This document shows, piece by piece, positions 1-18,210 of a DNA stretch of 64,000 nucleotides (the stretch's first letter is position 1; each line of letters begins with the position of its first letter). The stretch is from Pogonophryne albipinna (lineage: Eukaryota > Chordata > Actinopteri > Perciformes > Artedidraconidae): contig CM053256.1 in the NCBI GenBank assembly GCA_028583405.1, positions 16,026,107 to 16,090,106 of the forward strand. Reading direction: 5' to 3'. The notes under the pieces were generated by a model. It was not told the origin of the DNA and searched no databases. It saw only the letters and a program-made list of their open reading frames with translations. A program made the position numbers and the translations under genes.

Positions 1-943
1 ATGTACTAAGCAGAGACGTGCACACATAGACTCTAGGTAGTGCTTGAGCACCTGCCCGTTTTGCCCTTTGTACAGCAATGTGCCCTTTTGAAAGTTCGTT
101 TTTTACAGTTTTTTTTTTTTACAGTGTACTGTATGTGGCTCATGGCAACATCGATCAATTCTGGATTAAAAGCTTCTAATATATACAACAATGCCCCAAA
201 TGCGCGTTGTAATTTTGTCAGACATCCCCACACGTGCCCCGCGGCACTCCCGTACATGCCCTTCCCTGTTCTCAACGTGAACGCGCAGCGCGCAGAGCTG
301 ACAGTCAGTCACTCAGTCAGTCAGGCCACGGCGGGTGTGTGGTGCAGCAGCACGCAGCAACACGATTAAAAGTGCCCTAGTGACGACCAAGTAAGTAACC
401 ACCAGGTAACAAATACAACGAGTGTATTGTTTAATCCCCTAAATCAGATGCCAAACTAAACTATACAGGGTTCGTACGGTCATTGAAAACCTGGAAAAGT
501 CATGGAAATTGAAAATGCAAATTCCAGGCCCTGGAAAAGTTATGGAAAACAATATTTTTCCCAAAGTTTTGGAAAAGTCATGGAAATGTAACTAAAGTTG
601 CGTCAAATATAATTTACATTTTATCTAATCGCCGAAATAATCTGCGGTCGCGAGCTGTTATGTGCCATCATGACGCGCATGGTGTTATTTTTTAATATAT
701 GAAGCGCGAGCTGTGTGCTCGAGTCTTCCTGCCTGTCGGGTCGGCTGAACTCTGCTGCTCCGGGATGAGGGTCAGCTACATTATCTACGGTGTGTTCGTT
801 AACTGTGCGGAGTCACTGTGGCAGAGACTGAGCCGCTGGTGAACAGCTGTTAGAACAGGCCGTTCAGGTGTTCAGAGCAGAGCGGCAGAGCGTGATGTGA
901 ACTGAAAAGTTTTTCTGTCGCAATATCATTTAAGGAATCGTTG
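1..943. other. Non-coding DNA with dispersed repeat fragments
   Basis: No gene is recognised. The stretch from about 463 starts with CAGGGTTCGTACGG and runs into repeated 'cctggaaaagtcatggaaa' phrases (about 490-585), which look like the end of a dispersed fish repeat, possibly a hAT-type non-autonomous element. The phrase 'gagcacctgcccgttttgccc' type of text near 46-67 partly recurs near 2150, again suggesting repeat DNA. Assignment to a family is not possible by eye. Confidence 0.4.
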
Positions 944-970
944 AGCTAGCTAGCTAGCTAGCTAGCTAGC
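944..970. repeat. (GCTA)n microsatellite
   Basis: About seven uninterrupted AGCT/GCTA tetramers. The unit is self-complementary, so the tract can fold on itself. Confidence 0.9.
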
Positions 971-1054
971 ATTGTCACTATCTGCTAACGTTAGCTTTAG
1001 CCTTCGTTTTTTTTCATAGGCTATAAACAGAGGTGGTATAAGTACAGAGATTGT

Positions 1055-1328
1055 ACTAGAGTAGAAGTACTCAGATATTGTACTTTAGTAGAAGTACTCA
1101 GATCTTGTACTTAATAAAAGTAGAAGTACTCAGATCTTGTACTTGAGTAAAAGTAGAAGTACTCAGATCTTGTACTTGAGTAAAAGTAGAAGTACTCAGA
1201 TCTTGTACTTGAGTAAAAGTAGAAGTACTCAGATCGTGTACTTGAGTAAAAGTAGAAGTACTCAGATCTTGTACTTGAGTAAAAGTAGAAGTACTCAGAT
1301 CTTGAACTTGAGTAAAAGTAGAAGTACC
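1055..1328. repeat. 33-bp minisatellite, about eight copies
   Basis: A unit reading roughly 'agtactcagatcttgtact' followed by 'tgagtaaaagtaga' is repeated head to tail; the last six units are almost identical and the first two are diverged and shorter. The unit length is a multiple of three and lacks stops in some frames, so both strands show a repetitive open frame (11-residue period). This is not evidence of coding. Similar text is common at the edges of fish transposons. Confidence 0.9.
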
Positions 1329-2213
1329 AGAGTGTAGGAATACTCTGTTACAGTAAAAGTCCTGCAATCAAAATATTCCTCAAGTGAAAGTAGAAAAGTA
1401 TTATAAAAATACTAAGAGGCATGAAGATACATTTTCAAAATGCTCAACAGTGCTGCCAAAATTATAAACTGACTGCTACACAATTAAAATAAATGCTTTT
1501 ATATATTTCTATTAGATGTAACTCTTTGGCGTTTCTGTTATTATTACCTGCTGCTTTAGTTGTTCTGACTGCTAAAATCCTCTGTTATTCCTAATTTTAA
1601 AGCCGATATTCCGTGGGGTCGGGGGGCTCGGATCCTTGTCACCTTTTTCATACCTGATGAGTTTGCATCCCTGACTACAGTTGCTTTAGCGTGTAGAAGT
1701 TAGTAAGCCTACTATTTGATTTGTTTTAGATAGGCATCTGCATCAGACAGCATATGGTTATTGAAATAAATATATATGCAATTACGACATACAAGATGTG
1801 CCTTTAATAAATCTCACACTACTAAGGCAGCCGGCGGTTCCACCAGGGGCATCAATCCCGGGGGGGGGGGGGGGGTTTCGTCCCCCCCTAGCTTCAGATT
1901 GGACCCCCCTAAGTCATTTAGAATAATAAAAATAAATGTTAAAATAATTAATTTTTTGATAATAAATCAGTAAAATCAGGCAAAAATAAGAATAACATAA
2001 CCCTAACCTAACCATAACCCTAAAACCGAAATAAAGTAACCACAAACCGAAAAGAAACTAACAAAATCCGCCATTATCCGGTACATTTTTGCGCACAATT
2101 TCGGCGCGACCGCCACGACGACTCAGAAGGTGCCCTTTTTTTTTCTCTTGAGCACCTTCCCCTATAAATGTCTGTGCACGCCACTGGTACTAAGTAAATA
2201 CATTTGTTCCTGC
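1329..2213. other. Non-coding repeat-derived DNA with a 16-G run
   Basis: No gene is seen. The text around 1640-1675 ends in 'tttgcatccctg', the reverse of a hAT-like terminus beginning CAGGGATGCAAA. Positions 1860-1875 are an uninterrupted G run followed by a C-rich tract. Positions 1990-2030 hold several 'aaccctaa' phrases. The segment 2080-2190 ends in 'ctgtgcacgccactgg', a phrase that looks like a dispersed fish repeat. Confidence 0.4.
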
Positions 2214-2480
2214 TCAAGATTAGATTCAACTGTATTGTTATTGCCCATATTACAGGTACTGAGACAACGAAATGCAGTTTAGCTTCTAACCAGGTGCAAC
2301 AAGCAGTGAAGTGAAAAGTAATGTACACAATCTACAGAATAAAATATAGAATGAATTGAATGATTAATTAACAGTGAGGGGTATGAATACACTAGATATC
2401 AGCCTGTGAGCAGTATGAACAGTGTGTATGAATATGCTAAGATATATAAAGTATAAAAACGGTAAGCAGTGCAAGTATAG
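2214..2480 (-). mobile_element. Probable LINE/SINE tail fragment
   Basis: Read on the minus strand the sequence ends with 'gaatctaatct', a short-repeat tail of the kind that ends many fish non-LTR elements, preceded by text such as 'ctgcatttcgttgtctcag' that is common in fish dispersed repeats. No coding remnant is visible. The family is not assigned; the call rests on pattern memory only. Confidence 0.35.
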
Positions 2481-2658
2481 TATAAAATATATATATATTA
2501 ATTTCATGATGATAAACATTGTGGAACAATGATGAAAAATGTGAATGGAAGTGGCGACGTAAAACTGACACAAAACAACAACAAACTTTTGCCGAGCCAA
2601 TTGGAGAGTTTCATCACCAGCACGGGGTAAAAACCACCAATGAGCGCTCAGCTCGAGA

Positions 2659-3470
2659 TACCAGCGAGTCGTTTCCCATCAAGCATTTTGCTTCCGCAGC
2701 CCGTGGAGAGGAACTGCGCCGCCTCGCCGCGCCTCACTCTCAAGGCTGCGGGAGTCTTTGTCCCGCGAGATTTCAACGTCTCATGTAGGCGAGCCTCCAG
2801 AGCAAGTCGGACAAAATAGGCTTGTTTGAGACAAGCGAGACCTGCGCAGTTGCGATCAACGTCTTGCTAGTGCGTTGCATGATGGTTGTCATTTTGTCCG
2901 ACTTGCTCTGGAGGCTCGCCTACATGAGACGTTGAAATCTCGCGCAGTTCCTCTCCATGGGCTGCGGAAGCGAAATGCTTGATGGGAAACGACTCGCTGG
3001 TATCCATTCTCGTCCAACTGATCTTGCAGCTGTCACTCCTCGGCTCTTGGTAGTTCAGGCATTTATCAAACCTGGCAACTCCGGGCTTCCTGGCAGCTGT
3101 CAATCAAAGTCCAGTGGCTCCGCCCCAAAGTGCCAGAAACTTTTCACGCGCGTGTAGACAGACTCCGCGAGCGAGTGAGGCTGACACTCCCGCGAGGGAG
3201 CAAGAGGGCCGTCTCTCTCGCGAGCGAGCGCACAGCCGCTCGCGGGGGTTTAATCTGCGCGCGAGGGTCATCTCATGCGCGTGTAAAAGCACATTTTCCG
3301 CTCGTGAGTAGCTTGTTTTGCGCGCTAGAATATTGACCCAAATCTGACTCCATACAAGCCGCAACGCGTCTCAAACAAGCCTAATGACTAACCATCATGC
3401 AACGCACTAGCAAGACGTTGATCGCAACTGCGCAGGTCTGCGCAGGTCTCGCTTGTCTAAAACAAGCCTA
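2659..3470. mobile_element. Complex foldback element with nested inverted repeats
   Basis: Outer arms 2659-2719 and 2942-3002 (61 bp) are inverted copies with few differences. Inner arms 2764-2817 and 2891-2944 (54 bp) are essentially perfect inverted copies. The left arm carries 44 extra bases (2720-2763) absent from the right. The 70-base loop 2818-2887 recurs inverted at about 3390-3469, where a 10-base 'tgcgcaggtc' is duplicated. The 14-mer at 3369-3382 repeats, with one difference, at 3456-3469. Between the copies lies a CpG-rich stretch (3140-3330). No transposase remnant was recognised. This is probably a non-autonomous foldback DNA transposon or a composite of two. Confidence 0.6.
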
Positions 3471-5231
<1,761 letters not shown>

Positions 5232-8200
5232 GGGGTGTTGCCTGGGGATGCATGTGTGTCTGCTTTTGGATGTGTGTTAGGTATTGGCTCTAAGTGTGTG
5301 TGTGCGTAGGCAGGATGCTAATGACTAAGTCACTGGCAATGCACCAGGACATTACACACATGTACACAGGGGCACACAAGCACCTTGTTGATACACACAA
5401 TTAAAAGCTTTTCAGCTGCAAATTAGACTGTACAAAGCTTTCCAGATTGTATTTGCATGAATGTTAAAGGGAGCGCGCTAGCATTACACTCACAATTACA
5501 CTTTCTCATGTCCAGTGATGCAGTCCATCATTTTACAGCTAACCCTTGAAAATTGTGTGTACACCAATGATTTATGACCCTGCAGAGTCACATCTAGCTA
5601 GGGTCTGTATTTCTGTGTACATATTCATCATCATGTATTTTGTAATCACTGCAAACCTCTCCTCCTTCAGGCCTCCTTTTGATAAACAATCTTACAAAGA
5701 TCAAGATTATCTTGATGAAAATAAAAATAAAAGTCTACATCTGTGTGCTGCATCAATTGGAAAGTCGGAGTAGCATCCAATCAGCACATATTTAAGCAGC
5801 TTTTTTTGCCCAGATTCATTGAAATGACTGATGAGAAACATTCCTCACACACCGGAAGTTGCATTTTGATAATGTAACGCACTCTCAGCTTTGCCTTAAT
5901 TTGTCTTTCTCAAAGAAAGATGACGGTGACATGTTGGTTAATACTGATATGAGCACACAATCTTTTTATCCCAATCATACTTTCTTATTTTCAAACATAA
6001 CAATTAATACAAACTAACAAATGAAATAGGGTATACTATTATTCGAGTTATTAGCGCTTGATATGAATATACATATACTGAAAATACATCGTAACTGGTC
6101 ATTTTTCTGTGTATGTTGTCACTGAGAAGTGTATCTATGTTTATTAAATGTATCTCCTCTCACTGCTCTCTTCTTGACGTACACTTCATCTTTTGTAAGT
6201 TGTTGCTGCATGCATAGCACCTTTACATGTATGCAACATTGAATACTGTACCTAGAAAACGATATACAAATTAAATGTATTATTATTATTATTATTATGG
6301 CATACGTTGAAGCAGTGATAGATGAAAACATGCAGACAAGACATTAACTTAACATAGACACTGAAAGCAGGTCTTTAACCAGACCCAATTTAGAGGAGGT
6401 TGTGAGTTGAAGGACAGAAACAAAATGATGTTAGGGGTTATGTAAAAATGGTACAAAACAAACACTGCAAGCAATGGCAGGAATAAATGAAAAAGGAAGA
6501 TCAAATAAAAAAGCTTAACATCTGTCTAAAAGGGCTGAAAGGAAAGAAAAGGTTTCATAAGAGGTTTGATACACTTCTGAAAGAGACATATCTTTTTTCT
6601 CTAAGTAAATATGCTGGAGGTCAAAAGATGAAACTACGTGGAGAGGAACATGTGTTTCAATAGCCTATGAAAAGGAATCTGCTTAAATATGTTCCGCATC
6701 TTATCTATTGAGTAACTTTAGCCTACTTATTTTACTCTGAAATAATAAAAAAATCTCAATAGAAGAAACTTTTCAGACCTTGTTAAACCTACAAGTGCTG
6801 TTATAACATTTTTGTTTTGTAATACAATGATTGAGATGTCCAAGGTAGCATGCCAATGGAAGTGGCAGACAAGCTTATAAAATAAGGGGACTGTATGATT
6901 ACATATATGTATCAGTTAACATGCTTTTCATTTGATGAAAAAAGGTTTTTCAACACTTGATTAAAGTGAGCTTTCATGTCTTTAAAGGTGTTTTCAATTC
7001 AAACACATTGAAAGCATCAAAGAATCCTTTCTTTCTTCAAGAACCTTTTCCCTCCTTCATTTCTGTCTCTCTTCCTCATCCATCTCAGCTATCACACACT
7101 CTGTGACTCTTGGTGGGGGTCTAATGAAAGGAGTAGCTCAGAGGGAACAAGAGATGGCATAAAGTGTGTAAGGACAAGAGGAGATTACAGACTTTCAGCT
7201 GAAAAGTGTAACCTTCCACATGGGTTTGCCCTCTGAGGCAGAAAGACGTCTTTGGCAAAGTTGTGGAAGTTTGAGTGGAACCCTGCTGATTATTTAAAAC
7301 AGCCACTGCAAAACCTGAAAAATGTGCCAGCTAGTGAAGTGTGAAAGTACTGGGTTTAAATTGATTTTGATGCGTGAAAATACAAACATGGTGTGAACTG
7401 CGTTGCTTCTAGTCCGCTGGCTCTGTTTAGAATAGTCTTTATTGGCACAGGTGCAACCAACCCCCCCCCAAAAAGAGGAAAAAAAAAGAGTTGGGATAGG
7501 TCGCCGACCATCAGTTTTTTGGCAATGTTTTAGCTAATTATTCATTCAGAAAGAGAGACTTCAGACAAGGGTCGGATCCAAAGAATAGGGAGTTCACTAC
7601 AGGTACAGCCAAGTAATGAGTTCCACTGCAACAGACAATGAACGACTGAGAAACCTTAATGAGAACAACTTTAACACAAGTGAAATCGATTTAATTGTAC
7701 ACATGATAAAAATGAAGAGATTTCTTTCACCGTGAGACAAGTTGATGAAAGATGGTGGAGCCCTTTCAGAGCACTTCACAGAGCCTGGCATTAGCCATGC
7801 TACGAGCGGCCATCTCTTATTCCCTTTACTCTGTGTGTTACTTTAGCCCTTAGCTCCCAGACTCTATTAAAGCTCTGAATTTTGACGCTGGCTTCCCTGG
7901 AGCATGGCAGATTAGCGGGAGAGGGTCAAGAAAAGTTCAATGATAAAGGCCAGTTTGGGCGGAGTTGGGGGGAGATAGGGAAGGGAGAAAGACAGAGAGA
8001 GCAGAAGCAAAAGAGGGAGAACGTTTTGAAAACGAGAGAACGAGAACTTTCACCTTGCTTCAACATGATGAAATATCCCAAGACATCAGTAACTGATTCA
8101 GCATAAAGGTTAGCCTATTTTTAGATGATGTGTGCAAGTGTGTCCACACACATCAGCATGCATATGTGAGTGGTTAAAGTTTTTACCTTGACAGGGATAG

Positions 8201-8583
8201 GAAGGTGTTACCCTGGGCGATACAAAATGGAGCAGTGTGGCTGTGACCTCCTGTGATGAAGTATGAATGCTGTGCCCCCTGAGAAGTGTGGAAGCGTGGA
8301 GATATAACTCACAGTTGAACACAACCTTGACAGGTCATTAAGAACATGCGTTCACGCTTTGAGTAACTTTCAACGTTAAATGTTGGAGGTGCTCTCCATA
8401 GAGATTGGTGGTGGGCAGTAACAGAGAGTCTGCATGTTGTAAAATACGAGTGATAGGTCAAGTAAGTTACGCTTCAGTAATGTGGTATATAGGGTACAGG
8501 TACAGCATTCATTTAAACCAAACTTTGAATATAATCAATCAATTGTTTAGCTAAGAACTCTAAGAACAAATGTCCCGTGGGAC
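5232..8583. other. Non-coding DNA, no gene recognised
   Basis: No coding exon or RNA gene is supported. There is a POU octamer ATTTGCAT at about 5452 and a short (ATT)n run near 6277-6298. A polypurine tract lies at 7975-8050. The rest reads as unique AT-rich intergenic sequence. Confidence 0.4.
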
Positions 8584-8995
8584 AATACTGTTACGGTAAG
8601 TGAAGCAAGCCGGACCCAAATGCAGATAACGCTGAAAATGCCTTTATTTCAAGGATAATCTAGACAACTTGGACAAAACAGAAAACTCACCGGTGAACTC
8701 AGTCACAAACAAAAGACGAACCAACACTGAACACAGGAAGAGACAAGACTAAATACAGGGAGGGGTAATCACGAGACGAGAAACAGCCGGGCAGGGGAGG
8801 AGAAACACAAGGACAACAGGTGAACACAATCAGACAATTAGACACACCAGGGAAACTAACGACAGGGAGGAAAAACACAGAGAGAGGGACCAGACAATAC
8901 ACAAGGGAGACAGGGAGAACCGAACAGCAAAATAAACCCAAACCTAGACATACAAAACTAAAAACGTGACATAACATGAGAATCGTGACAAATAC
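8584..8995 (-). mobile_element. Solo LTR with 5-bp target duplication
   Basis: A 402-bp block (8589-8990) starts TGTTACG and ends CGTGACA, so it has the TG...CA ends of a long terminal repeat as a short imperfect inverted repeat. It is flanked on both sides by the same pentamer AATAC (8584-8588 and 8991-8995). On the minus strand an AATAAA signal lies about 60 bases before the end, followed by 'ctgcatttgggtcc', phrasing typical of fish LTRs, so the element probably reads on the minus strand. No gag/pol sequence is adjacent. Family (Gypsy, ERV or BEL) is unresolved. Confidence 0.6.
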
Positions 8996-9297
8996 ATTTA
9001 AATTTGAACGACTTTCCACAGCAAATAAAGCTGCCATTATCAAAGTTATACAGTTTGGGTCACAATAAAGTGGTTTGATATTGGAGGGAGCCCATAACCC
9101 CTGTCTTTAATCATTTCAATTGTATTAATTGTCACATTTATGAAGACTTTACAGTCAGTGTAAGTCAACATGATCATGCTTATAACATTGAGCTTTTATA
9201 AATATTGTTCGGTGTTAGTGTAATTCAGTGTGCAATTTGAAGGTGATTCTGTTCAAAGAACTTGTATTTGAAAATATTTTTGCAGTACCATTGTTTG
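8996..9297. other. Non-coding spacer
   Basis: AT-rich sequence between the solo LTR and the next transposon; nothing recognised. Confidence 0.4.
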
Positions 9298-10399
9298 CCC
9301 TGTTATGCCCCAAAGACCCCGCCGGTGGGGCTTTTCTTTTTTTTTCACGACAGGGCTTCTTAATATTTAAAAAACTATGAATGTATCATACCCTCCTAAC
9401 GGGAAGAAACTCACCTAACTGATGATACGAAACCATTTTTACCGAAACAAAACACAAGTCTCACAAGAAGGGTCTAAATGAGCCCTGAGCGAAAACATGC
9501 TAACGCACTTAGCACAAAACTCTAAGTATAAATCGATCAATATACTTATCGGATCTGCACAAACAAGCTTGGTTAGCATGCTGAGATTCCACAGATTATA
9601 GAAATATAAGTATCATCACCGAGCGATAAGAACTCGCGACAGGGGAAGCAAATACAGACAACACACAACGTAGCTTTAGGTATCAAAACACGGAGATATG
9701 CTCACCTTTAGCTGTTATTCTGATCAAAAGTTGTGTTCAATGGCATTAAAACGAGAAAAATGCGGCTGAAGGTTAATCCATAGGTTAATCCAATGTGTCT
9801 GTCACTTTGAAAAAAGTATTGATAATCCATAATTCAATTTTTATGTTAAAATCGGAGAATTATTAGCTGCTAATGGTAGCCACCAGAGTTTATCGCAGCT
9901 TCCGGTTTTGGCTACTTGTCACTCTCACTCCTTATTTGGTAACGTGTGTGTATGTGGAACTTCCCCTCGATTCCATTGGCTCTAGCGGTGAAAAAGAGAT
10001 GTCAATCACCCAAATGACCCCAGAAGTGTTTTTTTTTGCTAAATCTCTCTGAAAAGGTCAAATTTCACTTGTTTTGCATCAATCTTGATACAGGGTACTT
10101 ATTATATGTTATATGTTTGGATTCCTAAAGCTATTATCCCATCATTCAAGGTGGTTTTCACTATAAGTAATGTTTTTATTTTGGACGGACACAATAATTT
10201 ACATTTTTTTACTATGTTCAATCTGAATTTACTTATCTATATTGATTCTGACTCCTCTACATCCAACTCACAGGTTTATCATTGCTTTGAGAAATATAAT
10301 TATGAATTTACCCCTTTTAGAAGTGAAGTTATGGTAATTTGTTCTGGGAATGTCATTTTCGAGTCTGAGACCTGGAAAACAGGCTCGGGGCTTAACAGG
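9298..10399. mobile_element. piggyBac-like non-autonomous element
   Basis: The left end reads CCCTGTTATGCCCC and the right end, inverted, reads CCTGTTAAGCCCC, an imperfect terminal inverted repeat. The right end is followed directly by TTAA (10400-10403), the piggyBac target; the left flank is TTTG (9294-9297), which could be a decayed TTAA. About 1.1 kb long. An open frame runs across the right half and past the element (10085-10660) but contains no transposase motif and crosses the boundary, so I do not call it a gene. Assignment to piggyBac is inference from ends and target. Confidence 0.5.
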
Positions 10400-10403
10400 T
10401 TAA

Positions 10404-11456
<1,053 letters not shown>

Positions 11457-11585
11457 TTACCCCACCCAACTTAATTCCCCCGACCTCGTCTCCCTCTCTT
11501 ACACACACACCCCTTACTGCAGTCGGATCAAGCGGCATCCTGGGAATACCTTTCGACGCTACATAGTGTGCCCATGGGAGTGTTT

Positions 11586-13493
<1,908 letters not shown>

Positions 13494-13524
13494 GCAGTTA
13501 GATCAGTTGAACTGATCTAACTGC
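13494..13524. repeat. Perfect 15-bp inverted repeat, 1-base spacer
   Basis: The 15-mer GCAGTTAGATCAGTT is followed by one G and then its exact reverse complement, giving a 31-base near-perfect palindrome in otherwise plain AT-rich DNA. Confidence 0.9.
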
Positions 13525-13586
13525 AAACAGATCTGTTTTTGTCTCACACAGTTGACAATGTTTGCACTTCACTTAAAACATGAGGT

Positions 13587-14643
<1,057 letters not shown>

Positions 14644-15065
14644 AAGGCAAGGCAAGGCAAGTTTATTTATATAGCACTTTTCAACACAAGGCAATTCAAA
14701 GTGCTTTACAAAAAATGAAAGACATTAAGAAAATGGCATTTAAAATCAGTCATTAAAAAGAAAAGCAAATAAAATAAACATTAAAAGAAAAAAATACATG
14801 AATAAAAGTTACAGTGCAGTCTAAGATATGAATAGTTCAATTAAAAGCAGCGACAAAAAGAAAAGTCTTCAGCCTGGATTTAAAAGTAGTCAGAGTTGCA
14901 GCAGACCTGCAGGTTTCTGGGAGTTTGTTCCAGATATTTGGAGCATAATAACTGAACGCTGCTTCTCCATGTTTAGTTCTGACTCTGGGGACAGAAAGCT
15001 GACCATGTAGGACTTTCACAAATGTAACGGGAGACTCAGAAGACAGCAGACGGAGATCTGTTGAC
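14644..15065 (-). mobile_element. L2/CR1-like LINE, 3' end fragment
   Basis: On the minus strand 14837-15067 encodes a 76-residue open segment with the pattern APNIWNKLP...FKSRLKTFLF, the conserved tail that follows the reverse transcriptase in L2-like fish LINEs. It is followed by a short 3' UTR ending in 'tataaataaacttgcctt' and a (TTGCC)n tail, the usual end of such elements. Everything upstream (endonuclease and reverse transcriptase core) is missing, so this is a 5'-truncated dead copy. Confidence 0.75.
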
Positions 15066-18000
15066 ACAGTTGATCAAATTAAGATATTTATTCCATTTTG
15101 TCTTCATTCTAAATAGATTTAGAAGAACTTGTCTTATTGAGTGTGAAGAGCCTTGTCACTGCCTGACATTTTCCATAATAAACAATCTCCGCTTACATGT
15201 CTGAATAGGAAGAATACAATTATGATGGAAATTTGGAATATTACAGGATGAGTGAGATGTAAAAGAATATGATGAGGATTTAATCGACATTTGGCCACCT
15301 ACTGATAGTAGAGAAGAATCAAACACGAAGAGGAAATGCAGCTTAATGGGAAAGACGTGTCTCATGAAAGAGAAGAAAATTGTTGCTTTATTAGTGTAAT
15401 GTTCAACAGTCCATAGATGTCATTCATGAACATCACAGTGGCAAAGTTAACACCCCAGGGTGCCAGTTATTCCCCTATCATCAGAATAAATGTGACTTTA
15501 TGAATAACACAAACGGAAGACAAGACTCCTTAAACCACTTCTGATCACTAATGACAACATTCCGGACTTTCAAAATGCTTGGTTGACCTTTTGTATTAAG
15601 AAAGACATTGTTTTATATCAAATGCATCTATACTTTCTCCAGTGATGACATTGTGACTCTTAAAGGTCATTTAAAATGAGAAATGTGGCATATTGACCCA
15701 TGTAAAACATACTTTGATATTGATTTAAACTGGTCAATGGCATGTGTTAAACCACAGAACATTGTAGCATGTAGGACTCAATTTACATCTTGGAGGGCAT
15801 GTCTATGTCTACCACTATATCCACCTTGCAATCAACCTTTTGACAACAAGGAGCTGCACTTAACAGTAACAGGCAGCAGACAGTTTGATTAGTAAAATAA
15901 TTCAGTAAGCGAGTACCTATTTGAATGTATCTGCTAGTACTTTTCATTTGTTCTACGTCTTTTTAGATTTTGGAATGTACCTATTCCCTTAAAAGTTACA
16001 GTGCAGTTTAAGATTTCTTTTTTTTATGAACAGACTGCATTTTTGAAGCATGCTGTCAAGTGAAAAGCTTCTCATTAGATATTTCAGCTTCTTTTAGAAA
16101 TGGAAAAAATTGAATGAAAACGTTGACAACCATGAGTTTATTTTCTATTATAGAGCAGGTATAGATAGCATTCACTATTCACTGGGAAAATGTCATATAG
16201 AAAATGACTTTGCAAGGAACCATGTAGAGCTATACGGTTATTGAAAAAACATCACTCAATACAAATCACAAATAGATGCCATTTACTTCAAGAGGAGCAA
16301 AGCAGAGTGCATTCGCCATCTTCTACAAAGTCCTGTCGAGAATTCCCAATTTTGCAACACAATTTAGCATTTTGGACTGCAGTTGATGGTTGGCAATGTT
16401 GGCCCAGTATTCTTAAAGTAACTCCAATCATGAAGCTTGTCTGCTACTTATTTATGATTCTGTCTTTAACAGGATGTACAATTCAAGTGAGAGAACCAGA
16501 GGAGGTTATGTTCATGCATACAATAATGGAGAATTCTGACACACAGGAAGACAGCAAACACCACACACAAATAGATGTGATTAACTGTGAGTGGCTTAAA
16601 GCAAGGGATGTGCTGTGTAGTTGCCATTTACAAATAATGGACCTGTCATATGATGTGGGCAGATGGCAGTGTGGAAAAGTGGGGGATGCTTCTGGTTCAT
16701 TGAATGCATGTTTATGTAAAGGTCAAGCTTATTAAGTTGATATAGAAAGAGCACAGTGGCCTAAACAAGCTTGTCAAGCAAGTATATGTCAGAGTAACAG
16801 TGAGCAGAGGCAGAGTTGGTGGAGATTTAAGCTACCACAGAGCTACAAAAGGAGGGAAATTAAACTACGTTAAAAAATTCACATCATTTCTCGAACAAAG
16901 ATGGGATGTCAGAGTGGAGCCGGGGCAAAGTACGCACTGTCCTGACCACGGAGAGCAGTCGAAAATACTTGCAAATTTAGTTTAAACTGCACTGACAGAA
17001 AATGAAGCTCTGGCAAACACCTCATTTCTATTAACTCATTGTCGGTTTGGTTTATACTCATAATAGCAGTTGTTTTCTCTAATGTGGCTGCTGTATTAAT
17101 CTGATACTGTTATTCATTCGATGTCATGTCAATACTACCTAACAATACGTTGGAGCAAATTCTATATTTGATGTTATTTCCCTTGGATTTTGTCGTTTAC
17201 AGTCAGTGTTGTTTAAAATGGTAATAGGTGTTTTATGGAGTAAAATGTATTTTACAAAAAGTAATTTGGTGCTTTGTGAACATGTAAGTATTCACTGCAA
17301 AACCAGAACGAGATTGAGAGACATTTTCTCTCAATCACTGGCATCATGAATGCCTCTTGTCCACATGGAAATGAACTTTTTTGTCATTCCAATCATTTCT
17401 TTGAAAATACAAAATCTTTGAAGGATTATTTGACTAATCATCTCTTTAGAGAAGCAGAACAAGTACACAATTGGAAAATGATATCTCAATGATTTTGAAA
17501 TTACCTTTCTTGCTGAAATAAAGGGTGCTAAAAAGACAGAATTTCCCCTTCTTTAAGATTTTTAGGAAACATCGGATTCCGATCAAGCTTATTCAGGAAG
17601 GTGAAAGCAGCGTAATTCTGTCTCATGTATAATTCATTTCCTCCCCCTCTTTACCCTTGATTTTCCCTGACAGGTGCCTGTGTGTCCTATTCCATTACCC
17701 ATGTAATTTCCTCTCCTTCAACTGCAATTCCCTCTCATGTCCTTAACATTGATCCCAGAGGACTGACATGCAAGTGGAAGGAAGGAGGATGGGTACAGAA
17801 GAAGGAAAATCATGAAAAGGGTGAAAGATAGAAAGAGATAAATTAATAAAAAATAATTACAGTGGGCAATGTGTCCTCAATAGTTGAGCTTGTATGCAGA
17901 TAGACACAAGTAGATATAGAGACAACATAGCTAGGAAGATAACTAAGCCATCCCTAAGTCAAAAAGCCAGTCTGAAACCTTCTAGTAGGAGACATTATAA

Positions 18001-18209
18001 AAGCCATTACAGCCAGATGGGCAACTGCTCAGGCAGGCAGTCACACTGGAATTGACCACCTTACCCAACCAACGCACACTCAGCTACCAAAAGCTGTGAG
18101 AATCAGCTTGTAAGCCACCAGCTTTCAGACAGACAGCTGTCTATCCAAAAGGCAATCAGATAGGAAGCACGCAGCAGCAGCCAGCTTCACGGACAGATAG
18201 ACAGATAGA

Positions 18210-18210
<1 letters not shown>
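15066..18210. other. Non-coding DNA, no gene recognised
   Basis: An open segment at 16241-16735 (164 codons) has no recognisable domain and no splice or promoter context, so it is not called. From about 17980 to 18200 composition becomes more mixed and resembles transcribed leader sequence, without proof. Confidence 0.4.

Noticed and set aside
1098..1367. Open frames with an 11-residue repeat on both strands
   Set aside because: They come from a 33-bp minisatellite; the period is divisible by three, so openness is expected without coding.
16241..16735. 164-codon open segment on the + strand
   Set aside because: No known domain, no promoter or splice context; consistent with chance in AT-rich DNA.
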